The notes below the pieces were generated by a model. That model saw only the letters and a program-made list of their open reading frames with translations. It made no database searches and was not told where the DNA came from. The position numbers were made by a program, and so were the translations under genes. 64,000 nucleotides of DNA from JAHFTW01 sp038046785 (GTDB lineage Archaea; Thermoplasmatota; E2; JACPAO01; JAHFTW01), in the NCBI GenBank assembly GCA_038046785.1, contig JBBSVM010000004.1, positions 248,001 through 312,000 of the forward strand. The letters run 5' to 3'. This document shows, one piece after another, positions 41,575 to 49,247 of the stretch (position 1 is its first letter; each line of letters begins with the position of its first letter).

Positions 41575-42555
41575 ATGCGTGGTGCGCTTGCAATGGCCGC
41601 GACGGCGGCGCTCGTTCTTGCTGGTTGCTCCGGTTCTGAAGAATCGGCTGAGCCGACCGTCGATTTCAGCGACCAAGGGCTTGAGGCGACGTCGACCACC
41701 GGCGTCATCCGCGGCGTCGTCGTAGACTCCACCATTGCACCCATTGCCAGCGCCGTTCTTGCCATCAATGGCAAGAACCTCAACACCACGAGCGATGATT
41801 CAGGCAGGTTCGGTTTTGACGGGCTGGAGCCAGGGACCTATTTCCTTACGGCGAGCAAGGTCGGCTTCGCGACGATTCAGCAGAGCGTCGATGTCGTCGC
41901 GGGCGACGAAGAGCCACCCATCGTGCGCATCCTCATGGAGCCGAACCGGTCGGCCAATCCGTACTACCTGCAGACCCACCACCGAGGCTTCATCTCGTGC
42001 GGCTTCCTGACGGCCAACTTCGTCTGGGACGCTGACTCGTGCGACCCAACCGGCGCCGCCGGCTACGCCGCCCGCGACGACTCGCGCCCCCGCTTCGAGG
42101 TGTCCGCCCCGCCGACCTACCTGCAGACGGAGATCACCTGGGAGCCCACGCAGGCCCTCGGCGACCAACTGGTCGTCATCGAGTCCCCCTGCGAGTCCGC
42201 CAACACCGACGCCGCCTGTGATTCCGGCGATGGGCGTCTCTGCAACAACGTCGGCCCGGCTCCCATCATCTGTCGCATGAACCAGACCCACTCGGGCTCG
42301 CGTCTCGCGGACGGAACCTACTGGGAGAACAACGGTGTCGGCCTTAACGAGTCCCGCCTCGGCCAGGCCGGCCACACCGGCTTCGAGGTCGCCGTCTACG
42401 CTGGCTGCTTCAACGGCTGCGTCCTCGGCGCCGTCGGCGTCGGCGTGGACTTCGAGCAGACCTTCGATGTCTACAACACCTACTTCTACGGCTACGAACC
42501 GCCCGCCGACTGGAGCCTCCTCAAAGACGGCACCGTGCCGCCGCCCCCGAAGTGA
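41575..42555 (+). CDS. Lipoprotein with carboxypeptidase-regulatory-like domain
   Basis: A 326-residue exported protein. The signal peptide MRGALAMAATAALVLAGC carries a lipobox. Residues about 45-120 are a carboxypeptidase-regulatory-like beta-sandwich (GVIRGVVVDSTIAPIASAVL, DDSGRFGFDGLEPGTYFLTA). The C-terminal 200 residues contain at least eight cysteines (FISCGF, ADSCDP, ESPCES, DAACDSG, RLCNNV, IICRMN, YAGCFNGCV), suggesting several disulfides and an extracellular stable domain. I do not recognise that domain. ATG 41575. Confidence 0.82.
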   Translation: MRGALAMAATAALVLAGCSGSEESAEPTVDFSDQGLEATSTTGVIRGVVVDSTIAPIASAVLAINGKNLNTTSDDSGRFGFDGLEPGTYFLTASKVGFATIQQSVDVVAGDEEPPIVRILMEPNRSANPYYLQTHHRGFISCGFLTANFVWDADSCDPTGAAGYAARDDSRPRFEVSAPPTYLQTEITWEPTQALGDQLVVIESPCESANTDAACDSGDGRLCNNVGPAPIICRMNQTHSGSRLADGTYWENNGVGLNESRLGQAGHTGFEVAVYAGCFNGCVLGAVGVGVDFEQTFDVYNTYFYGYEPPADWSLLKDGTVPPPPK

Positions 42556-42604
42556 GCAGGCGCCCATCCGCCATCCCTATACGCCCCGGAAGGGTCACCA
42601 GAGT

Positions 42605-42829
42605 GTGAAGGTCGCCGTCAACCATTCCCGGTGCATCAGCTGCGCTGGCTGCGTCGGCGTCTGCCCCGTGGACACCATCACGCTGAAGGGGCTCACTCTC
42701 ATCGTCGAGCAGGCGCCCTGCATCAGCTGCGGCCTCTGCATCCAGATGTGCCCCGTCGGCGCGCTGACGCAGGGCGACGACTACGGCGCCTCGTACGAGC
42801 GCAAGGCCAACCGCGTCATCCTGGTGTAG
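42605..42829 (+). CDS. 2[4Fe-4S] ferredoxin
   Basis: A 74-residue electron carrier. Two cluster motifs are intact: CISCAGCVGVCP and CISCGLCIQMCP. GTG 42605 (MKVAVNHSRC) is chosen because the fold starts there. It lies next to the geranylgeranyl reductase gene across one convergent gene. Since archaeal geranylgeranyl reductases can take electrons from ferredoxin, it is a candidate donor for lipid saturation; this is inference. Its 3' end overlaps the convergent unknown gene by 14 nt. Confidence 0.93.
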   Translation: MKVAVNHSRCISCAGCVGVCPVDTITLKGLTLIVEQAPCISCGLCIQMCPVGALTQGDDYGASYERKANRVILV

Positions 42830-43619
42830 CCGCGGCCGCGCGCGCCTTGGAGCGTCGGGCCCGCGCCATCTCGCGCTCGTTGATGCGGCGCAGGACCGGG
42901 TCCGCCATGCCACGGTCGCGCAGGGCGTCCATGTAGAGCGACACCTGCGACCCGTCGATTGCCAACCCTTTGCGCAGCCAGACTGGCGCCTTGGCGCGCA
43001 CGTGGAGGACAAGGATGTGCACCCCCGAGACGGGGCCGTGCCACATGCCGGTCGCCGCAGCGCGCAACGCGAGGTCCAAGGCGAGCGGGGGCAACTCGAC
43101 CTTGCGCTCGTTGAACTCAGCAAGCAGGGTCTCGGCGGGGCCGCCAGGGACCTGCTTGCGCGTCGCCCGGAGGCTCGCCAGCGTCGCGACGATGTCGGCA
43201 TCGCCGACGGCGAGGACGCCACTCACGGGCCGCACGAGCCCGAGGCGCCGGCCGACGACGGCCTTGGCGTTGAAGTCAGGGGCGATGGCCCAAGCGTCCA
43301 CGTCGCCGATGCTCGCCTGCACAATGGCGTCGACGGACGGCTTGGCGAAGTGGAGGACGTGGCCCGCGTTGGCGCGCTTTCCGTCGCGGCTCATCTGGAC
43401 CGGCCCGACGTGGCCAACATCGGGGAGGGCCGCAAGGTCACACACCGCCAGCCGGCCGGACGGGAACAACAGTCGATAGGGGCCAGGATTGGGCACCGTG
43501 TAGCCCAGCTCCCCGACGATTCCCCCAAGCTTGCCCAGGGCGTCATCGAGAGACCTGCCAAGGTCGTTCCAATCCTTGTCGGTCGTGCGCTTTGCCGCTT
43601 TCCGTTTGCCCTTCGGCAC
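42816..43619 (-). CDS. Conserved-looking protein of unknown function
   Basis: A 267-residue protein with no signal peptide and no clear membrane helix. The N-terminus (MPKGKRKAAKRTTDKDWNDL) is basic. The middle has beta-strand-like segments LLFPSGRLAVCDLAALPD and GLVRPVSGVLAVGDADIVAT, and the tail is Arg/Ala-rich (REMARARRSKARAAAATPG). The codon pattern matches neighbours and both flanks are firm genes, so coding is likely. GTG 43619 is used. No function is proposed; it is convergent to the ferredoxin and divergent from geranylgeranyl reductase. Confidence 0.65.
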   Translation of the reverse strand: MPKGKRKAAKRTTDKDWNDLGRSLDDALGKLGGIVGELGYTVPNPGPYRLLFPSGRLAVCDLAALPDVGHVGPVQMSRDGKRANAGHVLHFAKPSVDAIVQASIGDVDAWAIAPDFNAKAVVGRRLGLVRPVSGVLAVGDADIVATLASLRATRKQVPGGPAETLLAEFNERKVELPPLALDLALRAAATGMWHGPVSGVHILVLHVRAKAPVWLRKGLAIDGSQVSLYMDALRDRGMADPVLRRINEREMARARRSKARAAAATPG

Positions 43620-43663
43620 GTTCCCGCCAAGCCGCCCGCACGGATGGCCCTTGCCGCCTGCTC

Positions 43664-43669
43664 TTTTAG
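43664..43669 (+). promoter_or_regulatory. TATA-like element for the ether-lipid operon
   Basis: CTCTTTTAGG, core TTTTAG, ends 22 nt before ATG 43691, the same spacing seen at other putative leaderless genes here. Confidence 0.45.
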
Positions 43670-43690
43670 GCCGCGACCGTACCCCAAGCG

Positions 43691-45082
43691 ATGGCGACGA
43701 TTGCCGGAACGCCGGAACTGACCGTCACCGACAAGCCGCTGGTGTCGCTCAAACCGGGCACCATCCCGCGCGCGGTGGACACGACCGTGGACGTGCTCAT
43801 CGTCGGCCTCGGCCCGGGCGGCCTCATCGCCGCGCGCGAGTTCGCCAAGCAGGGTTTCACCGTCCTGGGCATCGACCGCAAGCAGGAGCTGGGCTGGCCC
43901 AAACGCTGCGCGGAGGGCGTCTCCGACGAGGGGCTCGCGCACTGCGGCGTCAAGCCGGACCCCGCCTGGGCGTACGGCCGCATCGAGGGCGCCGCCCTCT
44001 ACAGCCCAAGCGGCAAGCGCGTCGTTCTCGAAGGCTCCGACACCTACGGCTGGGTCGTCGAGCGCAAGATTTTCGAGAAGCACCTCGCCCGCGACGCCAT
44101 CCTCGCCGGCGCCAAAATCATGGTCAAGACGCAGGCCGTAAACCTGCTCAAGGACGCGAAGGGCGCCGTCGCTGGTGTGCGCGCCGAGTTCATGGGGACG
44201 CAGTTCAACATCCGCGCCAAACTCACCATTGGCGCCGACGGCATCGACAGCTTCATCGGAAAATGGAGCGGCCTCAAGACGCTCAACCGGGTGCGCGACT
44301 ACCACGCTGGATTCCAGTACGAGATGGTGGGCGTCGCGGGCTACGAAGAGAAGTGGCTGCACCTCTACTTCGGCGAGGACGTCGCTCCGAAGGGGTACGT
44401 CTGGATCTTCCCGAAGGGCGAAGGCGTCTCAAACGTCGGCATCGGCATCCTGGCGCAGGAATCGGAATGGGGCAACCGCGCCCAGGACTACCTCGACCGC
44501 TGGATCGAGCGCAACCCGCACTACTTCCAGAACGCCAGCATCACCGAGATCAACGGCTCCGGCATCCCGGTTTCGGCGCGTGTCCCCGAACCGGTCGGCG
44601 ACGGCGTCATGCTGGTCGGCGACGCGGCGCAGCTGGTCAACCCCATCCACGGCGGTGGCATCATCATTGCGATGCGCGCCGCCATGATTGCCGCCCGCGT
44701 CGGCGGCGACGCGCTGCGTTCGGGAGACGTTTCAGCCGCCAAGCTGCGTCCCTACATCGTCGAGTACCAGACCAAGGACGAAGGCGCGGTGACGGAGAAG
44801 CTCCTCCGGATGCGCTACTTCATGGAGAACCTCACCGACAAGGACTTCGAGCGTCTTGCCGACATCCTCGACGGCACCACCATCATGGAGGTCGCCAACG
44901 CCCGCTTCCCCACCTTCGTCAAACTCCTCTTGCGCCATTTCCCCAAACTCGCCCCCCTGGTGCGCAAATACATCATGGCGGTGCAGCAGATGGAGGAAGC
45001 GAAGGCGCAGCGCGACTGGGACGACGTGGACCAACTCCTCGCCGACGTCGAGAAGAAACTGGCGGCCGAGTCCGCCGCATGA
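43691..45082 (+). CDS. Geranylgeranyl reductase (digeranylgeranylglycerophospholipid reductase)
   Basis: A 463-residue FAD enzyme that saturates the isoprenoid chains of archaeal lipids. The dinucleotide fold is VDVLIVGLGPGGLIAAREF, with a second conserved element GDGVMLVGDAAQLVNPIHGG. The family marker GWPKRCAEGVS (Cys near the FAD) and the product-site motif YVWIFPKGEGVSNVGIGI (PxGxxxxN-like) are present. An unusual 30-residue N-terminal lead precedes the fold. It heads an operon with DGGGP synthase (4-nt overlap), GGGP synthase and a mevalonate-pathway decarboxylase. Confidence 0.95.
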   Translation: MATIAGTPELTVTDKPLVSLKPGTIPRAVDTTVDVLIVGLGPGGLIAAREFAKQGFTVLGIDRKQELGWPKRCAEGVSDEGLAHCGVKPDPAWAYGRIEGAALYSPSGKRVVLEGSDTYGWVVERKIFEKHLARDAILAGAKIMVKTQAVNLLKDAKGAVAGVRAEFMGTQFNIRAKLTIGADGIDSFIGKWSGLKTLNRVRDYHAGFQYEMVGVAGYEEKWLHLYFGEDVAPKGYVWIFPKGEGVSNVGIGILAQESEWGNRAQDYLDRWIERNPHYFQNASITEINGSGIPVSARVPEPVGDGVMLVGDAAQLVNPIHGGGIIIAMRAAMIAARVGGDALRSGDVSAAKLRPYIVEYQTKDEGAVTEKLLRMRYFMENLTDKDFERLADILDGTTIMEVANARFPTFVKLLLRHFPKLAPLVRKYIMAVQQMEEAKAQRDWDDVDQLLADVEKKLAAESAA

Positions 45083-45942
45083 AACTGCGCGACGCCCTGG
45101 CGCTCACACGTGCGGGGAACGCCGTCATGGCTGGCCTCGGCGCTGTCGTCGGCGGCGTTGTGGCAGGCGGGGACCCTTCGACCTGGGCGCGCTCGCCGTT
45201 TGCGTTCCTCGCAGTCGCCTTCATCGCGGCGTTCGGCAACATCCTCAACGACATCGCCGACCAAGCCATCGACCGCATGGCGCACCCCACGCGGCCCCTG
45301 CCGTCGCGGCGCGTGAGCATCAAAGCGGCGCAAAACCTGCTGGTGGCGTGCGGCTCCATCGGACTGGTGGCTGCCTTCCTCGCGGGCAGCTACACCTTGG
45401 TCGCGTTCGCCATCGTCGTTCTGGCCGCACTGCACAGCTACGAAACCCACCTCAAGGCGCGCGGCCTCCCGGGGAACCTGCTGGTGGCCGCCCTCGTCGC
45501 CGCGACCTTCCTGTTTGGCGCCGCCGCAACCGCGCGCCCCATCGAGCTGTGGGGACCGGTCTGGTTCCTGGCCGGCCTCGCGCTGCTTGCCAACGTGGGA
45601 CGGGAAATCCAGAAGGACATGCAGGACGTCGCCGCCGACCGCGGCCACCGCACCACGATTCCCATCCAGTTCGGCTTGCGCGGAGCCGGTCTTGCCGCGT
45701 TGGTGTCCGTTTCCCTCGCCAACGGTGTCGCCCTGGGGCTTGCGGCCCGCCCACCTTCGGGCTGGTGGGCCGGGTTTGTGTTCGTTCTCCTTCTCGCCGT
45801 CGCGCACCTGGCGGCCGGCTCCCTCGTTGGGTTGCGCAAGCCTGCGAAAGGCCAGCGTCTTCTGAAGGCCGGCATGGCCATCGCGCTCCTCGCCTTCCTC
45901 TCCGGCCCGCTTGTGCCAGTGCTGGCCGCGCGCCTGTCCTAA
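45079..45942 (+). CDS. Digeranylgeranylglyceryl phosphate synthase (UbiA family)
   Basis: A 287-residue membrane prenyltransferase that adds the second geranylgeranyl chain to GGGP. Both Asp-rich motifs are visible: GNILNDIADQAIDRMAHPTR (first) and NVGREIQKDMQDVAADRGHR (second). Eight or nine helices are predicted. ATG 45079 overlaps the reductase stop (ATGA), so translation is coupled. Together with the next gene it provides two successive steps of ether-lipid assembly. Confidence 0.95.
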   Translation: MKLRDALALTRAGNAVMAGLGAVVGGVVAGGDPSTWARSPFAFLAVAFIAAFGNILNDIADQAIDRMAHPTRPLPSRRVSIKAAQNLLVACGSIGLVAAFLAGSYTLVAFAIVVLAALHSYETHLKARGLPGNLLVAALVAATFLFGAAATARPIELWGPVWFLAGLALLANVGREIQKDMQDVAADRGHRTTIPIQFGLRGAGLAALVSVSLANGVALGLAARPPSGWWAGFVFVLLLAVAHLAAGSLVGLRKPAKGQRLLKAGMAIALLAFLSGPLVPVLAARLS

Positions 45943-45979
45943 CGGGAGCCTTCATGAGTCGGCGGCCGGTCGCTTGCGC

Positions 45980-46855
45980 GTGCGGTTCTGGTTCGGTCGG
46001 CGCGGCCCCCGTCCGCGCTTCGTCGAGGAGTACCTGAACCGCCACCTGCGGCACGGTCCCCTTCACATCACGCTCATCGACCCCGACCGCCAGGACCCCA
46101 AAGAGGCCGCCGCGATGGCCAAAGCCGCCGCCGACGCGGGGTCGCACGCCATCATGGTGGGCGGCTCGACGCCGGAGAAGGCGCGCATCGTGGACAAGAG
46201 CTGCAAACTCATCAAGAAAGAGTCCGGCCTCCCCGTCATCCTCTTCCCGGGCGGAGCGAGCCAGGTGAGCACGCACGCCGACGCCATCTGGTGGATGAGC
46301 CTCCTCAACAGCCGCAGCCGCCACTTCCTCATCGGCGAGCAGGTGCGCGGCGCCCCCGTCGTGAAGAAACTCGATCTCGAGACGTTGCCAATGGGCTACA
46401 TCGTCGTCGAACCGGGCGGCACCGTCGGCAAAGTCGGCCAAGCGGACCTCGTCGGGCGCGAGGACCACGCCACTGCCATCGCCTACGCTCTCACCGCGCA
46501 GTACTTCGGCATGCGCTTCGTCTATCTGGAGGCGGGCTCGGGGGCGGACCGTCCAGTTCCCCCAGCCATGATTCGCGCCGTGAAGGGAGCCATCGACATC
46601 CCGCTCATCGTCGGAGGCGGCCTGCGCACGGCGGCTGCCGCGCACGAGGCGATCGAAGCGGGCGCCGACATCATCGTCACCGGCACCCTTGTCGAAGGGG
46701 TCACCGACGTGCGCAAGACGCTCGGGGACTACCTGTTCCAACTCAGCGAGTCGCTGCGTCGCGAGGTGCGCCGCACGCTGGTCGAAGGCGAGCCGGAGCC
46801 GCCGCGCCGCCCCGAACAGCCGGACGACGAGGACGAAACGAAGGTCAAACCATGA
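45980..46855 (+). CDS. Geranylgeranylglyceryl phosphate synthase
   Basis: A 291-residue (beta/alpha)8 enzyme joining sn-glycerol-1-phosphate to GGPP. The core shows HGPLHITLIDPDRQDP, DAGSHAIMVGGSTPE, PVILFPGGASQVSTHADAIW, MRFVYLEAGSGADRPVPPAM and DIPLIVGGGLRTAAAAHEAI. These match the archaeal PcrB/GGGPS family. The C-terminus has an acidic Pro/Glu extension (about 25 residues). GTG 45980 or TTG 45974 are the only reasonable starts before the conserved core; ATG 45955 is out of frame. The ATG of the next gene overlaps the stop. Confidence 0.94.
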   Translation: MRFWFGRRGPRPRFVEEYLNRHLRHGPLHITLIDPDRQDPKEAAAMAKAAADAGSHAIMVGGSTPEKARIVDKSCKLIKKESGLPVILFPGGASQVSTHADAIWWMSLLNSRSRHFLIGEQVRGAPVVKKLDLETLPMGYIVVEPGGTVGKVGQADLVGREDHATAIAYALTAQYFGMRFVYLEAGSGADRPVPPAMIRAVKGAIDIPLIVGGGLRTAAAAHEAIEAGADIIVTGTLVEGVTDVRKTLGDYLFQLSESLRREVRRTLVEGEPEPPRRPEQPDDEDETKVKP

Positions 46856-47823
46856 CTGCGAAAGCGAGCGCCATCGCCTATCCGATTCAGGGCCTCGTCA
46901 AGTACCACGGCCTGCGCGATGTCGCCCGCCGCATCCCCTTCCACGACTCCATCAGCCTCTGCACGGGGCCCATCCACACGCACACCACGTTCGAAGTGCG
47001 GGAGAAGGAACCCAGCCTGGTGACCATCGATGGCAAGGTCACCTCCGGCCGGCCGCTCGAGCGGGTCGCCGCCGTTGTGGATGCCATCCGCAGCAAAGTG
47101 GATGACCGCCGGCCATTCCGGATGGAGTCCCGCAACGATTTCCCCCAGTATGTCGGCCTCGGCTCCTCAAGCTCGGGCTTCGCGGCACTCGCCGTCGCCG
47201 CCGCCGCCGCGTACGGATGGAAGGCGACGCCGCAAGAACTCTCCGAGGTGGCCCGCCTGGGCGCCGGTTCGGCAAGCCGCGCCGTGACCGGTGGCATTTC
47301 GGAATGGGTCGTCGAAGGCGAACGCAGCTACTCGAAACTGCTCGTCGGGCCCGACAAGCTCGCCGATTGGCGCATCGTCGTCCCGCTCGTCCAGCACGAG
47401 GAACCGACCGAGAACGTCCACGCCGAAGTGCTCACCAGTCCGTTCTTCGCGGCGCGCAACGCGTACATCCCATCCGCGCTGAAAGAGATGCACGCGGCGC
47501 TCCCGTCCGGCGATGTCAAAGCGATTGCCCCCATCGCGGAGCGCGACACGCTCAACTTGCACGCCGTCACCATGACGGCCGCATCGGGCCACATCACCTG
47601 GCGCCCCCCCACCCTCGAAGTGATGGAGCGGGTGCGGCGGCTGCGCAAAGCGGGCGTGCCCGTCTGGTTCAGCATCGACACCGGGGCAACCGCCTACCTC
47701 AACACGACCGCGGCGCACGAGAAGGGGGTGGCCGCCGCCGTGGCGGACATCCCCGGCGTCGCGCGGTTGCTCCACCTGCGTCCGGCGGGACCAGCCCACC
47801 TCACCGACAAGCACCTGTTCTGA
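46852..47823 (+). CDS. Mevalonate-pathway decarboxylase, GHMP family (MvaD-like)
   Basis: A 323-residue GHMP-fold enzyme. AIAYPIQGLVKYHGL and RIPFHDSISLCT resemble archaeal phosphomevalonate or bisphosphomevalonate decarboxylases. YVGLGSSSSGFAALAVAAA is the ATP loop, GAGSASRAVTGGISEWVVEG the MvaD-specific element, and SIDTGATAYLNT carries the catalytic-type Asp. It would make isopentenyl phosphate or a related product for the same isoprenoid route that its operon partners use. Which phosphorylated mevalonate is used cannot be read from sequence. ATG 46852 overlaps the GGGPS stop by 4 nt. Confidence 0.88.
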   Translation: MTAKASAIAYPIQGLVKYHGLRDVARRIPFHDSISLCTGPIHTHTTFEVREKEPSLVTIDGKVTSGRPLERVAAVVDAIRSKVDDRRPFRMESRNDFPQYVGLGSSSSGFAALAVAAAAAYGWKATPQELSEVARLGAGSASRAVTGGISEWVVEGERSYSKLLVGPDKLADWRIVVPLVQHEEPTENVHAEVLTSPFFAARNAYIPSALKEMHAALPSGDVKAIAPIAERDTLNLHAVTMTAASGHITWRPPTLEVMERVRRLRKAGVPVWFSIDTGATAYLNTTAAHEKGVAAAVADIPGVARLLHLRPAGPAHLTDKHLF

Positions 47824-47834
47824 ACCCGCTTTGT

Positions 47835-47886
47835 CGCAGATTTCTCAGATTGCGAACCCCGGTAACAAGAATCTGAGAAATCTGCG
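47835..47886. repeat. 17-bp inverted repeat, member 4 of the dispersed family
   Basis: CGCAGATTTCTCAGATT (47835-47851) and its perfect reverse complement (47870-47886) are separated by 18 nt, with a further partial copy (TAATCTGTGAC) just after. It fills the gap between the convergent ends of the decarboxylase and CoA-binding genes, so it could also serve as a bidirectional terminator. Confidence 0.8.
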
Positions 47887-47910
47887 TAATCTGTGACTGG
47901 TAGGAGACCG

Positions 47911-48330
47911 TCAGAGAAGACGAGCAATCTCAATCTTGATGCAGCGGTCCACGACGACGTCGAGACCTGCCGCGAGTGCCTTCTGGATGGCGGGTTCATT
48001 CACGACGCCGAGCTGGAACCAGATGGATTTTGCCTTCACCGCGATGGCCTGCTCGACGATGGGCATCACTTGGTCCGAGGCGCGAAACACGTCCACCATG
48101 TCGACCGGGCCGAGATTGGCCGCAGCCGGCAGGTCGGGGACCGACGCGACGCCAAGGACGACGGGCGCGACCGGGTTCACGGGCAGAACGTTGTAGCCGT
48201 GCTTCTGCAGATAGGCGAAGACGCGGTTGGAGTCGCGGGCGGGGTTGTCGGAGGCCCCCACCATGGCGATGCGCGGTTTGCGAGCCAGGAGTGCGCGCAG
48301 GGCGTTGTCGTCGCGGGTGATGTCGGGCAT
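47911..48330 (-). CDS. CoA-binding domain protein (YccU-like)
   Basis: A 139-residue Rossmann-fold CoA-binding protein. RKPRIAMVGASDNPARDSNR holds the nucleotide site, YLQKHGYNVLPVNPVAP the following strand, and KSIWFQLGVVNEPAIQKALA with DVVVDRCIKIE the late motifs. This stand-alone domain is widespread and of unknown physiological role. ATG 48330 begins the conserved domain; an upstream in-frame stretch is Arg-rich. A 9-bp hairpin lies directly upstream. Confidence 0.9.
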   Translation of the reverse strand: MPDITRDDNALRALLARKPRIAMVGASDNPARDSNRVFAYLQKHGYNVLPVNPVAPVVLGVASVPDLPAAANLGPVDMVDVFRASDQVMPIVEQAIAVKAKSIWFQLGVVNEPAIQKALAAGLDVVVDRCIKIEIARLL

Positions 48331-48333
48331 GCT

Positions 48334-48356
48334 TGCTCCGAGCCAACCTCGGAGCA
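48334..48356 (-). promoter_or_regulatory. 9-bp hairpin upstream of the CoA-binding protein gene
   Basis: TGCTCCGAG and CTCGGAGCA pair around a CCAAC loop, ending 4 nt before the start codon at 48330. It may be an operator or affect translation. The remainder of the gap to the plus-strand gene (48357-48444) has only a weak TATA-like GGATTCATG on the minus strand. Confidence 0.45.
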
Positions 48357-48444
48357 TGAATCCTCGGGTCGCCAGTCGCCTCGGGCTCCGCCTCGAAATG
48401 GGGGTGACCGCAACCGTCTTTCGGACCCGCACCCTCGCATCTGC

Positions 48445-49221
48445 GTGGACCTCACTGAGCAGCTCGTAAACGTGGGCGCCTGCTCCATCCATCTCGTCGG
48501 CACCATCCCGGGATTCACTCCCGACGGCGCCCGCGTCACGGCGACCCTCGCGACGTCGCAGCCTTCCCTCATCGCACTCGGTATCCCTGCCGACGACCTG
48601 CCCGGCCTCGCCATTCTGGCCGCTGGCGAGTCGCCGGAATCGTTGATCGACGCTTCAGAAAAGCGGCTGCCGCGCGGCGTCGGCCCGCAAGGGGGCGAGC
48701 TGCCCGCCTCGTCGCCGTTGCACCCCACCGTCCGGGAGGCGCTTCCAGATGACGGCGACGCGGGGCGGTTTGCCGGCCTCGACCTCGCGACCGCCCACCT
48801 GCTGCACCTGCTTACTCGCTTCGGCCCGACCGGCCCGGTTCCCTCAGACCTGGTCGCAGCCCAGCGCGCCGCCACCGCATCCAGCATTCCCATGGTCGCC
48901 ATCGACCTGGACGATGCCGCGCACACCGAACGGGTGACCAAGGAGCTCGGGATGCTGGGCCTGCTCGGGCGCAGCCGCGCCGACCGCGCGGTGCTGAAAC
49001 AGACCTTCCCCGACGCGGCCACGGCGCACGACCTTGCCATTCGCTTCGACGCTGTGCGCTGCCGAGCGAAGGGATTGCGCCGCGTCGAGGAGGCGCGCGA
49101 AGCGGAGATGGCGGCCCGGCTCACCGAACTCGCCGCCCGCAACGCCTCCATCCTCGCCGTCGTCCCGGTGGTGCGGCTCGCGGGCATCGTGCGTCGCCTT
49201 GGCGCCGGCGCCCAACCTTGA
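48445..49221 (+). CDS. TraB-like domain protein (tentative)
   Basis: A protein of about 258 residues. The N-terminal ACSIHLVGTIPGFTPDGARV resembles the strand-turn of TraB/PrgY proteins (HLVGT...). The segment SQPSLIALGIPADDLPGLAI parallels their following P-x-x-V-x-V-E-L element, but key charged residues differ. A helical, Arg-rich middle and a C-terminal VAIDLDDAAHTERVTKELG and NASILAVVPVVRLAGIVRRL follow the same order. GTG 48445 is used; GTG 48472 is possible. The 3' end is 26 bp from the rfcS start. Confidence 0.55.
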   Translation: MDLTEQLVNVGACSIHLVGTIPGFTPDGARVTATLATSQPSLIALGIPADDLPGLAILAAGESPESLIDASEKRLPRGVGPQGGELPASSPLHPTVREALPDDGDAGRFAGLDLATAHLLHLLTRFGPTGPVPSDLVAAQRAATASSIPMVAIDLDDAAHTERVTKELGMLGLLGRSRADRAVLKQTFPDAATAHDLAIRFDAVRCRAKGLRRVEEAREAEMAARLTELAARNASILAVVPVVRLAGIVRRLGAGAQP

Positions 49222-49225
49222 TAGG
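49218..49225 (+). promoter_or_regulatory. TATA-like element for rfcS
   Basis: TTGATAGG overlaps the stop codon of the preceding gene and ends 23 nt before ATG 49248. The spacing supports a leaderless rfcS mRNA and the choice of that start over the in-frame codons upstream. Confidence 0.5.
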
Positions 49226-49247
49226 GACGACCCGCCTCGGTGGAGCG

